Positions 16,805 through 25,188 of a stretch of DNA of 64,000 nt are shown here, piece after piece. The position numbers and the translations under genes were made by a program. How positions within the stretch are numbered: position 1 is the stretch's first letter; each line of letters starts with the position of its first letter. The DNA comes from Rhizobium sp. 2MFCol3.1. GTDB lineage: Bacteria; Pseudomonadota; Alphaproteobacteria; Rhizobiales; Rhizobiaceae. Below the pieces are notes generated by a model, which saw nothing but the letters and a program-made list of their open reading frames with translations, was not told the DNA's origin and made no database searches. Where the stretch lies: positions 124,001 through 188,000 of the forward strand of contig NZ_KB898353.1 of NCBI RefSeq assembly GCF_000377565.1, read 5' to 3'.

Positions 16805-17607
16805 AGCATCCGCACCCGCGCATTGTTGTCGACCGCGGCGCCGTCTATCGCCGCGAGGGCGTCGAGGAACCGCCAGGAAAATGACCCCGGGCCCTCCGCG
16901 CCGCGCGCCGCCTCTTCGCCGGCGACGGCGAACATGGCGAGCGCCGATATCGTCGCTTCGAACGGCGCATCGGACCGGGTGGCGGCGAAGGCGCCGACGA
17001 GGCATGTCAGCGAGCAACCGAGCGCCGTCACCTGCGGCATCAGCGATGAACCGCCCTCGATGCGGCAGGCGCGCGTGCCATCGGTGACGAAATCGACCTC
17101 GCCCGTCACCGCAACCACGGCCTGGTGCTTTTCTGCGATATGGCTGGCGGCAGCTTCCGCCTGCTCCACAGGGTCGCGGCTATCGACGCCCTGCCCCCGG
17201 CTTTCGCCACCGGCGAGCGCGATGATCTCGGACGCGTTTCCGCGAATGATGGTCGGGCGAAGCGCCAGCAGATCCGCGACGGCCTGTCTGCGAAACGCGG
17301 TCGCATAGTGGGCGACGGGGTCGAGGACCCATGGCCTGGCGCTCTCGCCCGCCGATCTGGCAGCGGCGCGCATGCCGTTCATCCAGCTCGGCGAGAGCGT
17401 GCCGATGTTAACAGTCAGCGCGCCGGAGATGGCCGCGAACTCGCCGGCCTCGTCCTCGGCATGCACCATGGCTGGCGAAGCGCCGGCTGCGAGCAGCACG
17501 TTGGCGGCGATGTTCATCGCAACGAAATTGGTGATGCACTGAACGAGCGGCTTTTGCGCGCGCATGGCATCCAGCATCGAACCGGGAGATCTGTCGTCTT
17601 TCATCAT
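16801..17607 (-). CDS. thiM: Hydroxyethylthiazole kinase
   Basis: ThiM phosphorylates 4-methyl-5-hydroxyethylthiazole for salvage. The 268-residue protein shows VQCITNFVAMNIAANVLLA near residues 22-40, the ASPAMVHAEDEA loop, LDPVAHYAT near 95, IRGNASEI and the catalytic-site VTALGCSLTCLVGAF near 215. The ATG at 17607 follows a hairpin that hides its ribosome-binding site, which fixes this start over the in-frame start at 17649. No thiC is present here, so this is a salvage operon. Confidence 0.96.
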   Translation of the reverse strand: MMKDDRSPGSMLDAMRAQKPLVQCITNFVAMNIAANVLLAAGASPAMVHAEDEAGEFAAISGALTVNIGTLSPSWMNGMRAAARSAGESARPWVLDPVAHYATAFRRQAVADLLALRPTIIRGNASEIIALAGGESRGQGVDSRDPVEQAEAAASHIAEKHQAVVAVTGEVDFVTDGTRACRIEGGSSLMPQVTALGCSLTCLVGAFAATRSDAPFEATISALAMFAVAGEEAARGAEGPGSFSWRFLDALAAIDGAAVDNNARVRML

Positions 17608-17662
17608 GCCCCTTTCGGGCGGGGCAAGACGCGGGGACCCTGATAGCAATGCCGAAGGGTCC
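17608..17662 (-). promoter_or_regulatory. Expression platform of the TPP riboswitch
   Basis: On the minus strand, GGACCCT/AGGGTCC (17662-17656 with 17641-17635) forms one hairpin. A second stem GCCCC/GGGGC (17625-17621 with 17612-17608) encloses AAA and the G-rich ribosome-binding site directly before the thiM ATG at 17607. No U-run follows, so control is probably by blocking translation initiation, not by termination. Confidence 0.65.
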
Positions 17663-17745
17663 GAGCGACTCCCTCCGCCAGCATTATCTGGTTCAGGTTC
17701 AAAGGGTACTTCTCAGTCTGCCGTCGGCAAACGCCCCTGTCTCTC
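17663..17745 (-). ncRNA. TPP (thi-box) riboswitch aptamer
   Basis: The minus-strand sequence contains the conserved thi-box elements in order: a G-rich 5' side (ACAGGGGCG), CTGAGA near 17716-17711, TACCC, then TTTGAACCTGAACCAG and the closing GCTGGCGGAGGGAGTC. This matches the two-arm aptamer that binds thiamine pyrophosphate. It lies in the leader of thiM and controls the thiM-thiE-thiD-SDR operon. Confidence 0.95.
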
Positions 17746-17825
17746 AATGGCTATGTTCTGTCAGAGAAGCCGACCGCTGTCACGCGCAAAATGACAGCAG
17801 CCGGGAGCTGGCAATTAGCCGCCGA

Positions 17826-18296
17826 TCAGGCGCCGTTCTCCTTGATCGCTTCCATAGCAACGAAGGTCGACGTGTTGGCGACGAAGGGAAGGCTGGAGAT
17901 CTTTTCGCCCAGAACGAGGCGATAATTGGCGATATCGGACGTGCGTATCTTCAGGAGATAATCGAAGGCACCGGCGATCATGTGGCACTCCTCGACCTCC
18001 TGCAGCTTGCGGACCGCGACGTTGAAAGCGTTCAGCGCGTTCTCCCTGGTGTCGGAGAGTTTCACCTCGGTAAACGCCACATGGTTGCGGCCGAGTTTGT
18101 TAACGTCGATGATGGCGCGGAAGCCGAGAATGTAGCCATCCTCGATCAGTCGCTTGAGCCTGACCTGGCAGGGCGTGTTGGACAGACCGACGCGCTTGGC
18201 GAGGTCGGTCACCGACATCCGGCCATCGGCGACGAGCGCGTCGAGGATGCGCTGATCGAATTGGTCGATTTCCCTGATATTTCCCGCGCCCGCCAC
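17826..18296 (-). CDS. putR: Lrp/AsnC-family regulator, probable proline-responsive PutR
   Basis: The protein of about 156 residues has an N-terminal Lrp helix-turn-helix (FDQRILDALVADGRMSVTDL then SNTPCQVRLKRLIEDGYI) and a C-terminal RAM/AsnC effector domain (VRKLQEVEECHMIAGAFDYLLKI). It diverges from putA, the arrangement of PutR in Agrobacterium and Rhodobacter, where it activates putA with proline. There is no ATG near the start; GTG at 18296 preceded by AAGGA is favoured, while TTG at 18311 would place the start inside the operator palindrome. Confidence 0.88.
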   Translation of the reverse strand: MAGAGNIREIDQFDQRILDALVADGRMSVTDLAKRVGLSNTPCQVRLKRLIEDGYILGFRAIIDVNKLGRNHVAFTEVKLSDTRENALNAFNVAVRKLQEVEECHMIAGAFDYLLKIRTSDIANYRLVLGEKISSLPFVANTSTFVAMEAIKENGA

Positions 18297-18306
18297 AATA
18301 ATTTCC

Positions 18307-18324
18307 TTCAATATGAATATTGAA
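18307..18324. promoter_or_regulatory. Perfect palindrome in the putR-putA promoter region
   Basis: TTCAATAT-GA-ATATTGAA is an 8-bp perfect inverted repeat with a 2-bp centre, placed 10 bases upstream of the favoured putR start and 92 bases upstream of putA. AT-rich dyads of this kind are typical Lrp-family binding sites, so it probably serves putR autoregulation and putA activation. Confidence 0.6.
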
Positions 18325-18416
18325 TAGCGAACTAAAGACTAGAACACTCGAAATCAAGTGAAATTGACTTTTTGAAATCTGCTAGCTTTCCGACATCATC
18401 GGATCAGGAGCCCAGC

Positions 18417-21400
18417 ATGGCAATCACCACCGACGCGGCAGCAGTCGAAGTCACAGTAGAGCAGGCCAACGGCTCTGCAAATCCCTTTGACGGATTTGCC
18501 CCTCCGATCCGAGAGCAAAGCGATCTGCGCCGCGCCATCACGGCTGCCTACCGCACTCCGGAGACGATCTGCGTGCCACGCCTGGTTGAGGCTGCCGCCC
18601 TTCCTGATCACGTCAGAAAAGCCGCCGCCGACACCGCCCGCAAGCTGATCGAGGCGCTGCGCGCCAAGCACAAGGGAACCGGCGTCGAGGGACTGGTGCA
18701 CGAATACTCGCTCTCCAGCCAGGAGGGCATCGCGCTGATGTGTCTGGCCGAGGCGCTGCTGCGCATTCCCGACACCGCAACGCGTGACGCTCTTATCCGC
18801 GACAAGATTTCCGAAGGTGACTGGAAGGCCCATCTCGGCGGCGGTCGCTCGCTCTTTGTCAACGCCGCGACCTGGGGTCTCGTCGTGACAGGCAAGCTGA
18901 CGTCGACGGTCGCCGACCGCAGCCTTTCGGCCGCATTGACTAGGTTGATCGCCCGCTGCGGCGAACCGGTGATCCGCCGCGGCGTCGACATGGCGATGCG
19001 GATGATGGGCGAGCAGTTCGTCACCGGCGAGACCATCGACGAAGCGCTGCAGCGGGCAAAGCCGCTCGATCAGCGCGGCTTCCGCTATTCTTACGACATG
19101 CTGGGCGAAGCCGCGACCACGGGCGCCGACGCGAAGCGCTACTACAAGGATTACGAAACCGCGATCCACGCCATCGGCAAGGCGTCGGATCGGCGTGGCA
19201 TCTACGAAGGCCCGGGCATCTCGATAAAGCTTTCGGCGCTGCATCCGCGCTACGCGCGCGCGCAGAGCGCCCGCGTCATGGACGAGTTGCTGCCGAAGGT
19301 GAAGGCGCTGGCGCTGATCGCCAAGTCCTACGACATCGGCCTCAACATCGACGCCGAGGAGGCCGACCGCCTCGAACTGTCGCTCGACCTTCTGGAAGCG
19401 CTCTGCCTCGACCCCGATCTGGAAGGCTGGAACGGCATGGGCTTCGTCGTCCAGGCTTACGGCAAACGCTGCCCCTTCGTGCTTGATTTCATCATCGACC
19501 TCGCGCGCCGCGCCGGCCGCCGCATCATGGTGCGCCTCGTCAAGGGCGCTTACTGGGATGCGGAGATCAAGCGTGCGCAAGTCGATGGCCTCGCGGACTT
19601 CCCCGTCTTCACCCGCAAGATCTACACCGACGTTTCCTATATCGCCTGCGCCAGGAAGCTTCTGGCTGCGACGGATGCCGTCTTCCCGCAGTTCGCGACC
19701 CACAACGCCCAGACGCTGGCGACCATCTACCAGATGGCAGGCTCGGATTATTATGTCGGCAAATACGAGTTCCAATGCCTGCATGGCATGGGCGAGCCGC
19801 TTTACGACGAGGTGGTCGGCCGACAGAACCTGAACCGCCCCTGCCGCATCTACGCCCCCGTCGGCACGCATGAGACGCTGCTTGCCTATCTCGTGCGCCG
19901 ACTGCTTGAGAACGGCGCCAACTCCTCCTTCGTCAACCGGATCGCGGATCCAAACGTCTCCATCGACGAACTGATCGCCGACCCGGCCGAGATCGTCTCG
20001 AAGATGCCGATCGTCGGGCAGAAGCACGACAAGATCTCGCTTCCCGGCGAACTCTACGGAACCCGCATCAACTCCGCCGGCCTCGATCTCTCCAGCGAAG
20101 CGGTACTTAATCACCTGTCCCACTTGCTCGGCGAAAGCGCAACAAAGGGCTGGCGCGCCCTTCCAAGTCAGGCGACCGACATCAACGGCGCCCGCGACGT
20201 GCTCAACCCCGCCGACCACCGGGACGCCGTAGGCCAGGTTCGTGAGGCAACGCCATCCGAAGTCGCAGCAGCAATGCAGGCGGCGCAAGCGGCAACAGCA
20301 TACTGGGCCGGCGTTTCGCCCGCAGACCGTGCCGCGTTGCTCGACAGCGCGGCCGATATCATGCAGACGCGCATGGAAACACTGCTCGGCCTCATCATTC
20401 GCGAAGCCGGCAAGTCGGTGCAGAACGCCATCGCCGAAGTACGCGAGGCGATCGACTTCCTGCGCTATTACGCCGAACAGGCGCGCCGCACGCTGGGGCC
20501 ATCACACGCGCCGCTGGGACCCGTGGTCTGCATTAGCCCCTGGAACTTCCCGCTGGCGATCTTCAGCGGTCAGGTCGCGGCAGCCCTGGTCGCCGGTAAT
20601 CCCGTGTTGGCAAAGCCCGCCGAGGAAACGCCGCTGATTGCCGCCGAGGCCATCAGGATCCTGCATGAGGCGGGCATTCCGAAGGATGTGGTACAGCTGG
20701 TTCCGGGCGAAGGTAGCGTCGGTGCGGCGCTTGTCGCGGCGCCGGAGACGGCGGCCGTGATGTTCACAGGCTCGACCGAAGTTGCCCGGCTGATCCAGGC
20801 CGAACTCGCCAAGCGGCTATCCGCCAACGGCAAGCCGATCCCGCTCATCGCCGAAACCGGCGGCCAGAACGCCATGATCGTCGATTCCTCGGCGCTTGCC
20901 GAACAGGTCGTGGGCGATGTCATCGCATCTGCCTTCGACAGCGCCGGCCAGCGCTGCTCGGCGCTGCGCATTCTTTGCCTGCAGGACGACGTCGCCGACC
21001 GCACGCTGACGATGCTGAAGGGCGCGCTGCGCGAACTGACGATCGCCAACACCAATCGCCTCTCCGCCGATATCGGCCCCGTCATCACCGCCGATGCGAA
21101 GGAGATCATCGAGACCCACGTGAAGTCGATGCAGGCGCTTGGCCGCCAGGTCGAACGCATCGAGCTGCCGACAGAGACACAGCATGGCACCTTCGTCGCC
21201 CCGACGATCGTGGAGCTCAAGAACATCGCCGAACTGAAGCGCGAAGTGTTCGGGCCGGTGCTGCATGTCATCCGCTGGCGCCGACAGGATCTGGACCGGC
21301 TCGTGGACGAGATCAACGCCACCGGCTATGGCCTGACCTTCGGCCTGCACACGCGTCTCGACGAAACCATCGCCCGCGTAACCTCCCGCATCGAGGTCGG

Positions 21401-22127
21401 CAACGTGTACGTCAACCGCAATGTCATCGGCGCCGTGGTTGGCGTTCAGCCATTCGGCGGACGCGGGCTTTCCGGCACCGGCCCCAAGGCCGGCGGACCG
21501 CTCTATCTCGGCCGCCTGGTGAAGACACCACCGATCCCGCCGCAGCACAGTTCGGTCTATAGCGATCCGGCGCTGTCGGATTTCGCCAAGTGGCTGGACG
21601 AGCGCGAACTGCATGACGAGGCCGAAATGGCCCGCAATCTCGGCAGCCAGTCGGCGCTCGGACTGGAGAGCGAGCTCACCGGCCCCGTCGGCGAGCGCAA
21701 CATCTACGCGCTGCACGCGCGCGGCACCATCTTCTGCGCGCCGGTCTCCGAAGTCGGCCTGCATCGCCAGATCTCTTCGGTTCTGGCAACCGGCAACAAG
21801 GCATTCATCGAATGCAGCGACAGCCTTCGCAGCGGCCTGAAGGATCTTCCCGTCAGCGTTTCCCAGCGCATCGCCTTCGGCAACGGCAGGAGCACGAGCG
21901 AGATCCTCTCGGGCGCGCTCATCGAAGGTGACAGCGCCCGCATCGCCTCGATGCAGCAGGAAATCGCCGCCATGTCCGGCCCGCTGCTCCTGACGCAGGC
22001 GGCCTCGACGGCGGAACTGGAGCGCCATCCGGAGGCCTATTGCCTGAACTGGCTGCTGGAAGAGGTTTCCACCTCGATCAACACCGCTGCCGCCGGCGGC
22101 AATGCGAGCCTCATGTCGATCGGCTGA
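18417..22127 (+). CDS. putA: Bifunctional proline dehydrogenase / P5C dehydrogenase
   Basis: PutA oxidises proline to glutamate using FAD and then NAD. The 1236-residue protein has an alpha-helical arm, a proline dehydrogenase barrel (EGPGISIKLSALHPRYARAQ near residue 280) and an aldehyde dehydrogenase domain with catalytic Glu813 (IAETGGQN) and Cys847 (AGQRCSALR). A C-terminal extension of about 200 residues follows. There is no N-terminal ribbon-helix-helix DNA-binding domain, so it is not a self-repressor like E. coli PutA, which agrees with the separate putR. The ATG at 18417 follows AGGAG. Confidence 0.97.
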   Translation: MAITTDAAAVEVTVEQANGSANPFDGFAPPIREQSDLRRAITAAYRTPETICVPRLVEAAALPDHVRKAAADTARKLIEALRAKHKGTGVEGLVHEYSLSSQEGIALMCLAEALLRIPDTATRDALIRDKISEGDWKAHLGGGRSLFVNAATWGLVVTGKLTSTVADRSLSAALTRLIARCGEPVIRRGVDMAMRMMGEQFVTGETIDEALQRAKPLDQRGFRYSYDMLGEAATTGADAKRYYKDYETAIHAIGKASDRRGIYEGPGISIKLSALHPRYARAQSARVMDELLPKVKALALIAKSYDIGLNIDAEEADRLELSLDLLEALCLDPDLEGWNGMGFVVQAYGKRCPFVLDFIIDLARRAGRRIMVRLVKGAYWDAEIKRAQVDGLADFPVFTRKIYTDVSYIACARKLLAATDAVFPQFATHNAQTLATIYQMAGSDYYVGKYEFQCLHGMGEPLYDEVVGRQNLNRPCRIYAPVGTHETLLAYLVRRLLENGANSSFVNRIADPNVSIDELIADPAEIVSKMPIVGQKHDKISLPGELYGTRINSAGLDLSSEAVLNHLSHLLGESATKGWRALPSQATDINGARDVLNPADHRDAVGQVREATPSEVAAAMQAAQAATAYWAGVSPADRAALLDSAADIMQTRMETLLGLIIREAGKSVQNAIAEVREAIDFLRYYAEQARRTLGPSHAPLGPVVCISPWNFPLAIFSGQVAAALVAGNPVLAKPAEETPLIAAEAIRILHEAGIPKDVVQLVPGEGSVGAALVAAPETAAVMFTGSTEVARLIQAELAKRLSANGKPIPLIAETGGQNAMIVDSSALAEQVVGDVIASAFDSAGQRCSALRILCLQDDVADRTLTMLKGALRELTIANTNRLSADIGPVITADAKEIIETHVKSMQALGRQVERIELPTETQHGTFVAPTIVELKNIAELKREVFGPVLHVIRWRRQDLDRLVDEINATGYGLTFGLHTRLDETIARVTSRIEVGNVYVNRNVIGAVVGVQPFGGRGLSGTGPKAGGPLYLGRLVKTPPIPPQHSSVYSDPALSDFAKWLDERELHDEAEMARNLGSQSALGLESELTGPVGERNIYALHARGTIFCAPVSEVGLHRQISSVLATGNKAFIECSDSLRSGLKDLPVSVSQRIAFGNGRSTSEILSGALIEGDSARIASMQQEIAAMSGPLLLTQAASTAELERHPEAYCLNWLLEEVSTSINTAAAGGNASLMSIG

Positions 22128-22142
22128 TCCTCATCGACTGAC

Positions 22143-22170
22143 ATACGTCACGCGATATGGCGTGACGTAT
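22143..22170. repeat. Perfect inverted repeat between putA and the agmatinase-family gene
   Basis: ATACGTCACG (22143-22152) and CGTGACGTAT (22161-22170) form a 10-bp perfect stem with an 8-nt loop, 15 bases after the putA stop. No T-run follows. It could be a putA terminator, an mRNA-end hairpin or an operator for the downstream gene. Confidence 0.55.
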
Positions 22171-22254
22171 TGCTTGTGCGCGATGATCCGAAACAGCGTG
22201 ACAATCCTGTTCGACGTTCCTACCAATGGAGCGAAGCACCAACGGGATCGACCA

Positions 22255-23211
22255 ATGACCGGATCATACAACCAGCCCATCGATGCAGCCGAGGTTCCTC
22301 GTTTCGCGGGTCAGGCGACCTTCATGCGCCTGCCGACAGCCGAAACGGCCAAGGGTCTGGATATCGCGCTCGTCGGCATCCCCTGGGACGGTGGCACGAC
22401 CAACCGGGCCGGCGCGAGACACGGGCCACGGGAAGTGCGCAGCCAGTCGAGCCTGATGCGCCGGGTGCATCATGTCTCCGGCACCGAGCCATACAGCATC
22501 GCCAATATCGCCGATGTCGGCGATCTCTCGGTCAACCCGATCAACCTGATGGATGGTCTGAGCCGCATCGAGGCGGGGATCGCCGAGATCGTGGCCGCCG
22601 GCGCCATTCCGCTTTCGGTCGGCGGCGACCATCTGACCACGCTGCCCGTGCTGCGCGCGGTCGCCAAGACCCGGCCGGTCGGGCTCATCCATTTCGACGC
22701 CCATTCCGACACCAACGACACCTATTTCGGCGACAACCCCTATACCCACGGCACGCCTTTCCGTCGCGCGATCGAGGAAGGTTTGCTGGACCCGAAGCGG
22801 ATCGTCCAGATCGGCATTCGCGGTTCGGTCTACGATCCCTCGGAGCATGATTGGGCGAGAGCGCAGGGTGTGCGCGTGATCTATATGGAGGAGTTCGTCG
22901 AGCGTGGCGCGAAGGACGTGATGGCGGAGGCGCGGCGGATTGCCGGCAACCACCCCACCTATGTCACCTTCGATATCGACAGCATCGATCCATCGATGGC
23001 GCCGGGAACGGGCACGCCTGAAGTGGGCGGCTTCACGACGCGCGAAGCGCAGCAGATGATCCGGCTGCTTGCCGGCGTCAACATTGTCGGCGCCGATGTC
23101 GTCGAGGTCGCGCCACCATTCGATGTCGGCGGCATCACCGCACTGGCAGGGGCGACGATGATGTTCGAACTCCTGTGCGTCATCGCCAAACAGGTGGCCG
23201 ATAACCGCTAG
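22255..23211 (+). CDS. speB: Agmatinase/ureohydrolase-family protein
   Basis: This 318-residue manganese ureohydrolase should remove urea from agmatine or a similar guanidino compound such as guanidinobutyrate. All six metal ligands are visible: His126 (GGDH), Asp148, His150 and Asp152 (DAHSD), Asp240 and Asp242 (FDIDSIDP). The ATG at 22255 was chosen because the family begins here; an upstream frame from 22102 overlaps putA. Proximity to putA fits arginine/proline-type catabolism. The family symbol is tentative since the substrate is not proven. Confidence 0.85.
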   Translation: MTGSYNQPIDAAEVPRFAGQATFMRLPTAETAKGLDIALVGIPWDGGTTNRAGARHGPREVRSQSSLMRRVHHVSGTEPYSIANIADVGDLSVNPINLMDGLSRIEAGIAEIVAAGAIPLSVGGDHLTTLPVLRAVAKTRPVGLIHFDAHSDTNDTYFGDNPYTHGTPFRRAIEEGLLDPKRIVQIGIRGSVYDPSEHDWARAQGVRVIYMEEFVERGAKDVMAEARRIAGNHPTYVTFDIDSIDPSMAPGTGTPEVGGFTTREAQQMIRLLAGVNIVGADVVEVAPPFDVGGITALAGATMMFELLCVIAKQVADNR

Positions 23212-23216
23212 TGCCA

Positions 23217-23735
23217 CTACGGTCGGGCGCTGATGCTCCCCGCCAATCTCCGGTAGCCGCCGCGCCAGTAAAGCAGCGGCTCCACGTCCTCGCGCGTCTC
23301 GATCGCCCGTACGCGGCCGATCAGGATGGCATGCGAGTGGTGATTGAGAACCGTGTCCAGCTCGCAATCTAGCACCGTCAGCGCGTCCGACAGCGCCGGC
23401 GTTCCCGTTGCAAGCTCATACCATTGCGCGCCCTCATAACGCTCGGCACCACGGCGACCATCGAAGCCGGCGAAAGATTGCGCGACCTGCTGTTGGTCGG
23501 CGGCGAGAACATTGACGCAGAAACGGCGATATTTATCGACGGCGGGCCACGAGGAGGACGATCGGTTGACGCTGACGATCACCGAGGGCACATCCGCCGA
23601 GAGCGATGAGACCGACGTCGCGGTAAAGCCCGTCCGCTCGTCTCCTTCTCCGACCGTTATAACGCTGACGGCGCCGGCCAGATGCCGCATCGAGAGCTTG
23701 AACGCTGCTTGATCGACGACAGGTTTGTCGAGCAT
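23217..23735 (-). CDS. Flavin reductase family protein
   Basis: The 172-residue protein matches the FMN-binding split-barrel flavin reductase family: LAGAVSVITVGEGDERTGFTATSVSSLSADVP near residues 19-50, FCVNVLAADQQ near 72 and a C-terminal HAILIGRVRAIE strand. It would supply reduced FMN to the monooxygenase encoded 15 bases upstream in the same operon, forming a two-component monooxygenase. Confidence 0.92.
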   Translation of the reverse strand: MLDKPVVDQAAFKLSMRHLAGAVSVITVGEGDERTGFTATSVSSLSADVPSVIVSVNRSSSSWPAVDKYRRFCVNVLAADQQQVAQSFAGFDGRRGAERYEGAQWYELATGTPALSDALTVLDCELDTVLNHHSHAILIGRVRAIETREDVEPLLYWRGGYRRLAGSISARP

Positions 23736-23750
23736 CGCCAGTTCCCCCTC

Positions 23751-25091
23751 TCAGCTTTTCGCGAAACGATTGGCAGGCATCGACAGGCCGAGGTTCTCGC
23801 GCAGTGTCGCGCCCTCGTACTCCTCGCGGAACAGGCCACGGCGACGCAATTCCGGAAGCACGAGCTTGACGAAATCGTCGAGGCTCGCCGGCAGCGTTGG
23901 GAACATCAGGATGAAGCCATCCGCCGCGCGGGTCTCGAACCACTCTTCCATGAAATCGGCGATCTGCTTCGGCGTGCCGGTGATGCCGTTACCGGTGTGC
24001 TTTTCGGCATAGTGGCGCACGAGTTCACCGACGGTCCGCCCGCTCTTGACGAAATCGACGAGTTCGTCGAATAGCGCCCGCGACCCCTTCGGCGCTTCGG
24101 GCAGCCTGTCCATGGGAAAGGGCTTGTCGAGCGGCACGCCGGTCAGATCTGCCTCCAGGAATTCCGACAGCATCAAGCGGCCGACATCCGGGTGCATCTT
24201 GTCGATCAGATAATCGACCTTGGCCTTCGCCTCGGCTTCCGTCTCGCCGACATTCAGGACGACGCCGGGCATGATCTTCAGATCGTCGGGGTCGCGGCCA
24301 TAGGCCGGCATCCGCGCCTTGACGTTCTGATAGAAGGCGCGGTTGCGGTCGATGTTCGACGCCAGGCTGAAGACGATCTCTGCCGTTCGCGCCGCCATGT
24401 CCATGCCCGGTTCGGAACCACCCGCCTGCGCGATCACAGGCCGGCCCTGCGGGGAGCGGGCGATATTGAGCGGGCCGCGCACCTGGAAATGCTTGCCCTT
24501 GTGATTGAGCGTATGGTGCTTGGTCTTGTCGTAGTAGACGCCGCTTTCCCGATCGAGCAGCAGCGCGCCTTCCTCGAAGCTGTCCCACAGGCCGAACACG
24601 ACATCCACGAATTCGTTGCCACGCTCGTAGCGCAGCGCATGCGGGTCGAGACCTTCGCGGTTGAAGTTATAGCCGGTCTCGTCGTGGTCTGAGGTTACGA
24701 CATTCCAGCAGGCGCGGCCGCCGCTCAGGTGATCGACCGAGGCAAACAGACGTGCGACGTTGAACGGCTCGTAGTAGCTTGTCGATACCGTGGCCACCAG
24801 GCCGAGCTTCTCCGTCGAAACCGCGAGCGCCGATAGCAGCGACAGCGGCTCGAAGCGGTTCATCTTGGTCGGAATGCGCGAGAGCGCGTCCGGATCGCCG
24901 ACCGCGGCTGCGGGCGAATCCGCCAAGAACATGAAATCGAGCCTTGCCGCTTCAGAGCGCTTGGCGACGTCGAGAAGATGGCTGAAATCGTTGGCCCCAT
25001 TGACGTTGCTGTCAGGATGCAGCCACGAGGCCGGATGAAAGCCGAACGTATAGACAAACGTGCCCAGTTTCATCTTGTCGCTGCGCGCCAT
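23751..25091 (-). CDS. NtaA/SnaA/DszA-family FMN-dependent monooxygenase
   Basis: This is a 446-residue luciferase-like (LLM class) monooxygenase of the NtaA/SnaA/DszA group, which uses FMNH2 and O2 to oxidise substrates such as nitrilotriacetate or organosulfur compounds. Motifs include FLADSPAAAVGDPDALSRIP in the N-terminal third, the SGGRACWNVVTSDHDETGYNF region near residue 150 and QAGGSEPGMDMAARTAEIVF near 230. The ATG at 25091 follows GGGGAG. It pairs with the flavin reductase and is next to an amino-acid importer, so the substrate may be an imported amine or amino-acid derivative. Confidence 0.92.
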   Translation of the reverse strand: MARSDKMKLGTFVYTFGFHPASWLHPDSNVNGANDFSHLLDVAKRSEAARLDFMFLADSPAAAVGDPDALSRIPTKMNRFEPLSLLSALAVSTEKLGLVATVSTSYYEPFNVARLFASVDHLSGGRACWNVVTSDHDETGYNFNREGLDPHALRYERGNEFVDVVFGLWDSFEEGALLLDRESGVYYDKTKHHTLNHKGKHFQVRGPLNIARSPQGRPVIAQAGGSEPGMDMAARTAEIVFSLASNIDRNRAFYQNVKARMPAYGRDPDDLKIMPGVVLNVGETEAEAKAKVDYLIDKMHPDVGRLMLSEFLEADLTGVPLDKPFPMDRLPEAPKGSRALFDELVDFVKSGRTVGELVRHYAEKHTGNGITGTPKQIADFMEEWFETRAADGFILMFPTLPASLDDFVKLVLPELRRRGLFREEYEGATLRENLGLSMPANRFAKS

Positions 25092-25188
25092 CGTCGTCTC
25101 CCCAAAATTGACCGCTATCAATTGCGCAAGCTAACGCCACGCGACTTTTTTCATCAATATCGCGCAGCTATCTTCCGTTTTAGTTTTT

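Noticed and set aside
18396..20288. Long minus-strand open frame (about 630 codons) inside putA
   Set aside because: It is opposite a clearly conserved putA, has no recognisable domain and is rich in Arg/Gly/Asp/Val, as expected from the complement of high-GC codons.
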